From Tannerella sp. (GTDB taxonomy: Bacteria > Bacteroidota > Bacteroidia > Bacteroidales > Tannerellaceae), in assembly GCA_031269635.1 (NCBI GenBank), contig JAISYY010000297.1, positions 1-7,446 on the forward strand: a DNA stretch of 7,446 bases. Direction: 5' to 3'. Below, piece after piece: positions 1-5,719 of the stretch (position 1 is the first letter of the stretch; every line of letters starts with the position of its first letter). Position numbers and translations under genes: made by a program. The notes below the pieces were generated by a model. The model had not been told where the DNA came from and ran no database searches. It worked only from the letters and a program-made list of their open reading frames with translations.

Positions 1-129
1 GATAATAACAGCGCTTATCCGCCGGTTGACGTCCGGGAAGCCGGGAAAATCCTGCTAAACTGTTACGGTGTCGCCGAAACGGAGGATTTATATGAAACCA
101 TAACGAAGTTGGATATAAACGTTGTTTAA
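1..129 (+). CDS. 3' end of an unrecognised protein (partial)
   Basis: Frame 1 is open from the first base to a TAA at 127-129, giving the last 42 residues of a protein that begins outside the window. The other two plus frames close early (frame 3 at once, frame 2 near base 56). The peptide is mixed in character, ends in DINVV, and shows no signal, membrane segment or motif that I can assign. It lies 62 bp upstream of uvrB on the same strand, but a promoter sits between them, so it need not be in the uvrB transcript. I do not recognise the family and give no function. That it is coding at all rests on the open frame and amino-acid-like composition only. Confidence 0.55.
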   Translation, partial: DNNSAYPPVDVREAGKILLNCYGVAETEDLYETITKLDINVV

Positions 130-133
130 GTCG

Positions 134-167
134 TTTGGAGTAAATACACAATTTTTTTATAACTTTG
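134..167 (+). promoter_or_regulatory. Bacteroidota-type promoter for uvrB
   Basis: TAACTTTG at 160-167 matches the Bacteroidota sigma-ABfr -7 consensus TAnnTTTG exactly. TTTG at 134-137 can serve as the -33 element, with a 22-base spacer that is slightly longer than usual. Transcription would be expected to start a few bases beyond 167, giving a short leader before the uvrB ATG at 192. Confidence 0.6.
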
Positions 168-180
168 CACGTTTAAGAGA

Positions 181-187
181 GGAGGAG
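181..187 (+). promoter_or_regulatory. Strong ribosome binding site of uvrB
   Basis: GGAGGAG lies 4 bases before the ATG at 192. A purine-rich Shine-Dalgarno this strong is uncommon in Bacteroidota and supports the chosen uvrB start. Confidence 0.6.
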
Positions 188-191
188 TTAA

Positions 192-2255
192 ATGAATTTT
201 GAGATATCATCACCGTTTAAACCGACCGGCGACCAGCCGGAGGCGATAAAAGCGCTTGTTGAAGGTCTTGATGAGGGGAGAGCTTATCAGACGTTGCTTG
301 GCGTTACGGGGTCGGGGAAAACCTTCACAATTGCAAATGTTATAGAAAAGATACAGCGTCCGACGCTGATTCTGAGTCATAATAAAACGCTGGCGGCACA
401 GTTATATAGCGAATTTAAAAGCTTTTTTCCGCGTAATGCGGTGGAATATTTCGTTTCGTATTATGATTATTATCAGCCGGAAGCGTATATTCCCACGACG
501 GATACGTATATCGAAAAAGACCTTGCCATAAATGAGGAAATCGACAAGTTGCGACTTCGGGCTACGGCTTCGTTGCTTTCGGGACGGCGTGACGTCATTG
601 TCGTTTCGTCCGTATCGTGTATTTACGGTATGGCCGATCCCCGCGCTTATGCCGAACAGGTCGTGTATGTTAAAAGAGGAATGAATATCTCACGGGACAA
701 ATTGCTGCGACGTTTTGTGGACGCTTTGTATGTGAATAATAAAGTTGATTTCCGTAGCGGATGTTTTCGCGTGAATGGCGATACCGTCGATATATTTCCG
801 GCAATAGAAGGATATGACGGCGTCGCTTACCGGATAGAATTTTGGGACGACGAGATAGAACGTATTTCATCATTTAATCCTCAAACCGGATATGAATATG
901 ATGAACAGGATGCTCTTAACGTCTACCCCACGAATTTGTTTGTTACGACGCAGGAGCGTATAAATATGGCGTTGGGAGAGATTGCCCTGGATTTGGGAAT
1001 GCAGGTGAACTTTTTTGAGAGCATCGGTAAATCAATTGAAGCAAAACGTTTGCGTGAACGTGTTACCTTTGATTTGGAAATGATACAGGAGTTAGGACAT
1101 TGTGCGGGGATTGAAAATTATTCGCGTTACTTTGACGGCCGAAAGGAAGGCGAACGTCCTTATTGCCTGCTTGATTATTTCCCGAATGATTACCTGTTGG
1201 TTATCGACGAGAGCCATGTTACGATTCCACAGATCCGCGCCATGTACGGAGGCGACCGTTCGCGTAAAAACACGCTGGTGGATTATGGTTTCCGTTTAAC
1301 GGCAGCGCGGGACAACCGTCCGCTTACCTTCGATGAATTTGAATTGCTTGCGCCTAATATTATATATGTAAGTGCGACACCGGCGGAATATGAACTCAGG
1401 AAAAGCGAGGGAATCATTGTCGACCAGGTGATAAGGCCTACGGGTTTGCTCGATCCGGTAATAGAAATACGCCCTTCGCTTAATCAGATTGACGACCTGA
1501 TGGAAGAAATAGAGCAGCGTGCGGCTGTTAACGAGCGGACGCTGGTCACGACGCTTACGAAACGTATGGCAGAGGAACTTACGGATTATCTGACCCACAT
1601 GGGGGTGCGTTGCGAATATATCCACAGCGATGTGGAAACGCTGGAGCGTGTGCGTATCATGGATGATTTGCGGAACGGACTTTTTGATGTGCTTATCGGC
1701 GTCAATCTTCTGCGCGAAGGCCTTGACCTGCCTTCGGTGTCGCTGGTGGCCATACTTGATGCGGACAAGGAAGGATTTTTGCGTTCGCACCGTTCGTTAA
1801 CGCAGACAGCCGGGCGGGCGGCGCGGAACATTCATGGGAAAGTGATTTTTTATGCTGATACCATGACGGAAAGCATGAGACTGACTGTCGAAGAAACAAA
1901 CCGCCGCCGGGAGAAACAGTTGGCTTATAATGAAAAACATGGCATTACGCCCCGTCAGATCGTTAAGAACACGGCCTCAATACTGCTGGGTGAGACAAAA
2001 CTCAAACCGGCCGAAGAATATGCTTATGTTGAAGATGAACCGTCGCTTGTGGCTGATCCTGTCATTAATTATATGAATCGCGGACAGTTGGAGCGAGCTG
2101 TCGAACGCGTGAAGAAACAGATGATGGAAGCAGCTAAAAAACTTGAATTTATTGAAGCGGCGCAATATCGCGACGAAATGGCAAGGCTGCAGGAGATGCT
2201 GGTGAAGAAGGAGGCGGAGAAAGGAGCCGTGAACGATGGTAAGATCAAAATGTAA
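192..2255 (+). CDS. uvrB: UvrABC system protein B (excinuclease ABC subunit B)
   Basis: UvrB is the central subunit of nucleotide excision repair. It is loaded on DNA by UvrA, verifies the lesion by inserting a beta-hairpin between the strands, then recruits UvrC for dual incision. The 687 residues match the usual full length. Visible features in order are: Walker A GVTGSGKT (37-44); the tyrosine-rich damage-probing hairpin that begins at YYDYYQPEAY (90-99); the helicase motif II DESH box (339-342); motif V GVNLLREGLDLP (503-514); motif VI QTAGRAARN with its arginine fingers (538-546); and a C-terminal UVR domain (about 632-668) that contacts UvrC. The ATG start has GGAGGAG just upstream and the conserved N-terminal pattern FKPTGDQPEAI directly after it. 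It has its own promoter and no overlap with either neighbour. No substitutions of key residues are evident. Acts in the cytoplasm. Confidence 0.98.
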   Translation: MNFEISSPFKPTGDQPEAIKALVEGLDEGRAYQTLLGVTGSGKTFTIANVIEKIQRPTLILSHNKTLAAQLYSEFKSFFPRNAVEYFVSYYDYYQPEAYIPTTDTYIEKDLAINEEIDKLRLRATASLLSGRRDVIVVSSVSCIYGMADPRAYAEQVVYVKRGMNISRDKLLRRFVDALYVNNKVDFRSGCFRVNGDTVDIFPAIEGYDGVAYRIEFWDDEIERISSFNPQTGYEYDEQDALNVYPTNLFVTTQERINMALGEIALDLGMQVNFFESIGKSIEAKRLRERVTFDLEMIQELGHCAGIENYSRYFDGRKEGERPYCLLDYFPNDYLLVIDESHVTIPQIRAMYGGDRSRKNTLVDYGFRLTAARDNRPLTFDEFELLAPNIIYVSATPAEYELRKSEGIIVDQVIRPTGLLDPVIEIRPSLNQIDDLMEEIEQRAAVNERTLVTTLTKRMAEELTDYLTHMGVRCEYIHSDVETLERVRIMDDLRNGLFDVLIGVNLLREGLDLPSVSLVAILDADKEGFLRSHRSLTQTAGRAARNIHGKVIFYADTMTESMRLTVEETNRRREKQLAYNEKHGITPRQIVKNTASILLGETKLKPAEEYAYVEDEPSLVADPVINYMNRGQLERAVERVKKQMMEAAKKLEFIEAAQYRDEMARLQEMLVKKEAEKGAVNDGKIKM

Positions 2256-2314
2256 TAAAGGCGTAATGATAGCCGGGTTGCCGGAGGTGGAATAAATATT
2301 TTTCTTAAAAACAC

Positions 2315-2344
2315 TTTTCAATTCAAAAACATGTTGTATATTTG
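2315..2344 (+). promoter_or_regulatory. Bacteroidota-type promoter of the regulator/metal-transporter operon
   Basis: TATATTTG at 2337-2344 fits the TAnnTTTG -7 box. TTTT at 2315-2318, spaced by 18 bases, is a plausible degenerate -33 TTTG. An 8-base perfect palindrome, AACATGTT (2328-2335), sits between the two elements and could be an operator. The rest of the 117-bp gap (2256-2372) holds only a weak CCGG-GTTG-CCGG hairpin (2273-2284) just after uvrB and AT-rich sequence. Confidence 0.55.
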
Positions 2345-2372
2345 TGCTTTGTAAGTATGTTATTTAACAATC

Positions 2373-3074
2373 GTGGTAAAGCAGGAAAAAAAAATAATAG
2401 ATCTATCGGCCAGTTTATCAGAGGTCTGGAGAGTTCTTACGGAAGAAGAACGGGATGTTTTGCGCAGTAATTCTAAAATTCAAAACTTTAAAAAGAATGA
2501 AATGATTTATTGCGAAGATGATGACCCAATGGATATGATGTGTCTTCTGAAAGGCAAAGTTAAGATTTATAAAGATGGGGTTGGCGGTCGCAGTCAGATC
2601 ATCCGCATGATAAAACCTATCCAGTACTTTGCATATCGGGCGGCATTTGCACAAGAGCTTTATCGAACGAATGCTTCGGCTTTTGAGGCTTCTTCTATTT
2701 GCATAATCCCGATGACCGTTGTGGAAAATCTCATTTGCGGAAATCCCAATCTTGCGATGTTTTTCATACGGCAACTGTCGAAGGATTTGGGTATTGCCGA
2801 TGAACGGACGGTAACCCTTACGCAGAAACATATACGCGGACGTTTAGCGGAATCGTTGTTGTATTTACGCGACAGCTACGGACTGGAAGAAGATGGCGCA
2901 ACGATAAGTATTTACCTTTCGCGCGAGGAACTGGCGAACCTCTCGAATATGACGACTTCAAATGCGATTCGTACGCTTTCCATTTTTGTGTCCGAACGTA
3001 TTATTGCTGTGGACGGAAGGAAAATTAAGATTATTGATGAGGACCGGTTGCGTAAAGTAAGCCGCAGGGGTTGA
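2373..3074 (+). CDS. Crp/Fnr-family transcriptional regulator
   Basis: A cytoplasmic one-component DNA-binding regulator of 233 residues. Residues about 20-130 form the cyclic-nucleotide-binding-type beta-roll (motif LLKGKVKIYKDG near 58-69), followed by a dimerisation helix. The C-terminal winged helix-turn-helix includes LSREELANLSNMTTSNAIRT (from residue 182) and the wing DGRKIKIID. The sequence resembles a Crp/Fnr subgroup common in Bacteroidales. The segment that binds cAMP phosphate in E. coli CRP is not conserved: FAYRAAF (86-92) replaces the GEL motif and the Arg-Ser pair is absent. There is also no N-terminal cysteine cluster as in FNR (Cys only at 47, 57, 110 and 122), so the signal is unknown. 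The start is taken as GTG 2373, the only plausible in-frame start after the stop at 2352-2354. A nine-A tract at 2386-2394 makes the true N-terminus uncertain, because ATG 2357 would join this frame if the tract had eight A. Its stop overlaps the next gene by 4 bases, so it is co-transcribed with the metal transporter, which it may regulate. Confidence 0.88.
   Translation: MVKQEKKIIDLSASLSEVWRVLTEEERDVLRSNSKIQNFKKNEMIYCEDDDPMDMMCLLKGKVKIYKDGVGGRSQIIRMIKPIQYFAYRAAFAQELYRTNASAFEASSICIIPMTVVENLICGNPNLAMFFIRQLSKDLGIADERTVTLTQKHIRGRLAESLLYLRDSYGLEEDGATISIYLSREELANLSNMTTSNAIRTLSIFVSERIIAVDGRKIKIIDEDRLRKVSRRG
2386..2394 (+). repeat. Nine-base poly-A tract near the start of the Crp/Fnr gene
   Basis: A9 spans codons 5-8 of the regulator. 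In the sequence as given, ATG 2357 (13 bases after the -7 box) opens a 37-codon frame that ends at TAA 2468-2470. Removing one A would fuse that ATG to the regulator frame. Homopolymers of this length are prone to replication slippage, transcriptional slippage and sequencing error. Confidence 0.5.
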
Positions 3075-4114
3075 TTTTCCAAATAATATGTTTTGTGGAA
3101 CATTCGTTAATTATAACTTGCCAGGACAATGTGTTGTTTACCAGTGATTCTCACTGGCTTCATCCTCTTTTTGAATTACATGATTTTTTGCAGAAAGAAC
3201 AGCTTCCCGCCGGGGCGCTTTTTCTTCACGACAAGATTGCAGGCAAGGCTGCGGCCTGTATGATTGCGTATCTCGGTATAAAAAAATGCCATATAGAACT
3301 TATGAGCAGACGTGCTGTACCTGTGTTTGAAAATGCAGGGATTGAATATTCATACGACAATATGGTGGAACAGATTGATTGCCGTACGGAATATTTGATT
3401 GGCGACGACATGTCTGCCGGGGACGTCTGGCTTTTTTTGCGTAAACGCGCCGGAAGGGTAGAGGGGTTGCCCGTGAAAATGGAAGATGTTACCGCGGCCG
3501 TTGAATCGCGTATTGTTTTGAACGGGCTGAACCTTACGCTTTCTGCCGGTGAACAGATGGTTATACATGGCGCGAACGGCGCGGGTAAGACTACGTTGCT
3601 GAAATGTATGCTTGGACTGGTGACGCCTGTAAGCGGCGTTATAAGAATCGGAGACTTCCGGGTCGGAACGAAAGACTGGGAGCGTAACCGTGTTTATACG
3701 GCTTATGTTCATCAGGAAAATATAAAAAATACGTTTCCCATATCGGCCGGCGAAGTGGTCTCAATCGGGCTTGCGGGGAGTAAAATCCCGGCTTCGGAGG
3801 TTGAATATCATGTGGAAATAGCCATGCGCCGTACGGGATGTTTCAACTTGCTTAAACGTTCGTACCATTCTTTGTCAGGCGGGGAGAAACAGCGCGTTTC
3901 GCTGGCGCGTTGCCTGTGTCAGCATGCGAAAGTCCTGTTGTTTGATGAGCCGACGTCTTTTCTGGATATGGAGGGAAAAGACGATTTGCAGGTTTTGTTG
4001 CAGGAGCTTTGTTACAATGAGGCGCCGACCATATTGATGGTCTCGCATGACATGGCCTGGGTAGAGCGGTTGGCATGGAACAGGAAAGAACTGAAAGGAG
4101 GCCGGTTGTGTTAG
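3071..4114 (+). CDS. Metal ABC transporter ATP-binding protein with N-terminal DUF1893-like domain
   Basis: ATPase subunit that would power the permease encoded next. The C-terminal part (about 134-347) is a complete ABC domain: Walker A GANGAGKT (167-174), Q-loop HQEN (214-217), signature LSGGE (268-272), Walker B VLLFDEP (288-294) and H-loop SHD (325-327). It resembles ATPases of the ZnuC/MntB type. About 130 residues precede it, much more than in ordinary ZnuC. Residues about 10-105 match my recollection of DUF1893 (TM1506-like, cytidine-deaminase-fold superfamily): SLII strand, DKIAGKAAA (54-62), a following G-I-x-x-x-x-x-x-L-x-S pattern, and GIEYSYDNMVEQI (90-102). This domain is rich in Cys and His (C17, H28, H31, H37, H53, C63, C73, H74, C104), which might bind metal (inference). 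The start is uncertain: TTG 3071 gives a TTGA overlap with the regulator's stop, while GTG 3095 is the alternative. Neither has a well-spaced ribosome site. The 3' end overlaps the permease gene. Confidence 0.88.
   Translation: MIFQIICFVEHSLIITCQDNVLFTSDSHWLHPLFELHDFLQKEQLPAGALFLHDKIAGKAAACMIAYLGIKKCHIELMSRRAVPVFENAGIEYSYDNMVEQIDCRTEYLIGDDMSAGDVWLFLRKRAGRVEGLPVKMEDVTAAVESRIVLNGLNLTLSAGEQMVIHGANGAGKTTLLKCMLGLVTPVSGVIRIGDFRVGTKDWERNRVYTAYVHQENIKNTFPISAGEVVSIGLAGSKIPASEVEYHVEIAMRRTGCFNLLKRSYHSLSGGEKQRVSLARCLCQHAKVLLFDEPTSFLDMEGKDDLQVLLQELCYNEAPTILMVSHDMAWVERLAWNRKELKGGRLC
4094..4101 (+). promoter_or_regulatory. Strong ribosome binding site for the permease GTG start
   Basis: AAAGGAGG inside the end of the ATPase gene is followed, after a 6-base spacer, by GTG 4108. 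This near-perfect Shine-Dalgarno favours GTG 4108 over the upstream in-frame ATG 4075, which has no such site. Confidence 0.65.
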
Positions 4115-4905
4115 AACTGCTGACGCTTTCTCCTGTAATAAAAGGACTGATATTGCTGGTTGTTGCCGGGATTTCTTTTCCGGTCACGGGCGTTTACCTG
4201 CTGCGCCTCAATCTGCTCCCGTTGCGTTTCATGCTTATGCACGGCGCAATACTTGGGGGCGCCGTAGCCTTGTCTTTTTCGTGGAGTCCTTTTGTTACTA
4301 CAATAGTCGTAAACTTATTACTTGTTCTGTTTATGACGAAAGCGTCGCGTTCCCTTCGAACAGATGCGGGATACATAAGCTCTTTTTTCATGGTAATATC
4401 CATATCGCTTGCCTTTATTCTTGTTTACAGGTTTAATGTGCAGGCAAAAGATACATTGTCGCTTTTATGGGGGAGCCTTTATACGTCGACATGGGGAGAA
4501 GTTGCTGCGGTAATCGCATTTTCTTTTTTGCTTGTAATGTTCCAGCTGTTTTATTACCGCAAGTTGCAGGCGTTCTTTTTCGACCGGGAAATAGCCTATA
4601 CGTCGGGCGTCAATGAGCGTTTTTTATATTATGCGATGGTATTGCTTACCGCCTTGACTGTGGCTATGGCCATGAAAATAATAGGGGCGTTGTTGCTTGA
4701 TGCGTTATTGCTGCTTCCGGCCCTGATTGCTGCTTTTCATGCAAAGAGCCTGCGGGAAGCGCTTGTCTGGTCTTCGCTGTGGGGAGGGTTGTTTGCCACA
4801 GGAGGTTTTTTTCTTGCATTGGTTTTTGATATTCCGGCCAGTTCGGCTATTGCGGCTCTGGCCTCAATCGTGTTTGTTGTTATTTTTATTATCAGGCGAA
4901 AATGA
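4108..4905 (+). CDS. Metal ABC transporter permease (ABC-3 family, ZnuB/TroC-like)
   Basis: Inner-membrane channel subunit of a transition-metal importer. From GTG 4108 it is 265 residues, the usual length for the family. Starting at ATG 4075 would add 11 charged residues (EQERTERRP...) that look like read-through of the ATPase gene. About eight hydrophobic segments are visible, beginning with VIKGLILLVVAGISFPVTGV and ending with IAALASIVFVVIFII before a basic RRK tail. Family-typical stretches include FMLMHGAILGGAVAL (a His-Gly-Gly turn after the first segment), LLWGSLYTSTWGEV in the middle, FDREIAYTSGV (the cytoplasmic ATPase-coupling region) and KIIGALLLDALLLLPALIAA. These place it with ABC-3 zinc/manganese/iron permeases. 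The actual metal cannot be read from the sequence. It overlaps the ATPase stop by 7 bases and the lipoprotein gene by 4 (ATGA), so translation of the three is probably coupled. Confidence 0.93.
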   Translation: MLELLTLSPVIKGLILLVVAGISFPVTGVYLLRLNLLPLRFMLMHGAILGGAVALSFSWSPFVTTIVVNLLLVLFMTKASRSLRTDAGYISSFFMVISISLAFILVYRFNVQAKDTLSLLWGSLYTSTWGEVAAVIAFSFLLVMFQLFYYRKLQAFFFDREIAYTSGVNERFLYYAMVLLTALTVAMAMKIIGALLLDALLLLPALIAAFHAKSLREALVWSSLWGGLFATGGFFLALVFDIPASSAIAALASIVFVVIFIIRRK

Positions 4906-5678
4906 AGAAATTGTTGATGAAGTCTTGTTTATGGATAGTTTGTCCGGCGCTTTTTTTAACTTCGTGCCGGAGTGGAAAATCAGCGGACGGCGCCGGGACG
5001 GTTGTCGTGGCGACGACCGGCTGGACTGCCGCCTATGCGGAAGCGGCGGGTGCAAAAGAGGTTGTTGTTCTGGCGCCGTTTGAGATGGAACATCCATCCG
5101 AATATGAGTTGCGTCCGGGTGATATCCCTGAAATCATGAGCGCTGAAATTATTCTTTATGCCGGATATGAGGTAATGACGGAACAGTTAAAAAGAGGGCT
5201 GGATATTCCGGAGGATAAACTGCTGGCTGTAAATACCGATTACAGTTATAAGTCGATCGAACAGTCCGTCATGAGTATTGCGGAAAGACTGGGGACGGAA
5301 GATGTCGCCCGCGAAAATCTCCTGGATATAAAACATACGTTTGATGAAGGACGCCGCGTTTTACGGGAGAAAAACATGGCGGGAAAACCGGTAATGGCGC
5401 ATCGTTTTCAGTCTTCAATAGCGAAAGAACTGGGCCTGATTCCTCTTGTCCTGTTCGGCCCTTCATCGCCCGAAGCTGCGGAGATTGCGGCGGCTTCCCG
5501 TGAACAGGTGTTTATGATAATTGATAATATCCATAATCCTGTCGGGCAACCGTTCCGGGAAATATATCCCGATAAAGCGTATGTACAGCTTCTGAATTTT
5601 CCCGGACGCGAAGGAACAAAATCGCTGGCGGACGTCGTTCGTTATAATACGTTGCAGGTGATTTCGGCAGGCGAGTGA
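4902..5678 (+). CDS. TroA/ZnuA-like substrate-binding lipoprotein of the metal ABC transporter
   Basis: Probable cluster-A-9 type solute-binding lipoprotein that delivers metal to the permease. It starts at ATG 4902, overlapping the permease stop as ATGA. A lipoprotein signal peptide is clear: KK at 2-3, a hydrophobic core, and the lipobox LTSC with Cys22 as lipidation site. The mature part starts with a short SGKSADG linker and then VVVATTGWTAAYAEAAG. EHPSEYELRPGDI (63-75) corresponds to the HxYEPTPxD region with first ligand His64. AEIILYAGYE follows as in the family. MAHRFQSSIAKELGL (166-180) matches the second-lobe HDAFGYLAxxYGL region with His167, and NIHNPVG (209-215) lies near the end. 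The DPHxWLDP segment with the second ligand in classical members is missing, as is any His-rich loop. At 258 residues it is about 40 shorter than usual. Ligand identity is therefore open. It is the last gene of the cluster, followed by a probable terminator. Confidence 0.8.
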   Translation: MKKLLMKSCLWIVCPALFLTSCRSGKSADGAGTVVVATTGWTAAYAEAAGAKEVVVLAPFEMEHPSEYELRPGDIPEIMSAEIILYAGYEVMTEQLKRGLDIPEDKLLAVNTDYSYKSIEQSVMSIAERLGTEDVARENLLDIKHTFDEGRRVLREKNMAGKPVMAHRFQSSIAKELGLIPLVLFGPSSPEAAEIAAASREQVFMIIDNIHNPVGQPFREIYPDKAYVQLLNFPGREGTKSLADVVRYNTLQVISAGE

Positions 5679-5694
5679 TTGCTTCGCGGTGCGT

Positions 5695-5719
5695 GACGCC
5701 GTCCCGGGCGTTTATTTTA
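5695..5719 (+). terminator. Probable rho-independent terminator of the metal-transporter operon
   Basis: ACGCC (5696-5700) pairs with GGCGT (5707-5711) around a six-base loop, extended by a G-U pair (5695/5712), and runs into TTTATTTT (5711-5718). The T-rich tail points rightward, so it would stop plus-strand transcripts from the lipoprotein gene. It overlaps the stop codon of the convergent kdsA. The stem is short, hence moderate confidence. Confidence 0.45.

Noticed and set aside
1296..1790. 164-codon minus-strand open frame inside uvrB
   Set aside because: It lies opposite the conserved helicase core of uvrB and has the skewed composition of an antisense shadow frame.
2273..2303. Terminator after uvrB (CCGG-GTTG-CCGG hairpin and downstream T-run)
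   Set aside because: The stem is only 4 bp and the T-run begins about 14 bases later, too far away for a normal intrinsic terminator.
2357..2470. 37-codon ORF as a leader peptide for the regulator operon
   Set aside because: No Shine-Dalgarno and no run of regulatory codons; its interest lies in the poly-A frame relation, reported as a finding, not as a separate gene.
3071..3480. Active nucleotide deaminase activity in the N-terminal domain of the ATPase
   Set aside because: The (H/C)xE and PCxxC zinc motifs of catalytic deaminases are not visible, so only the fold relationship is proposed, not the activity.
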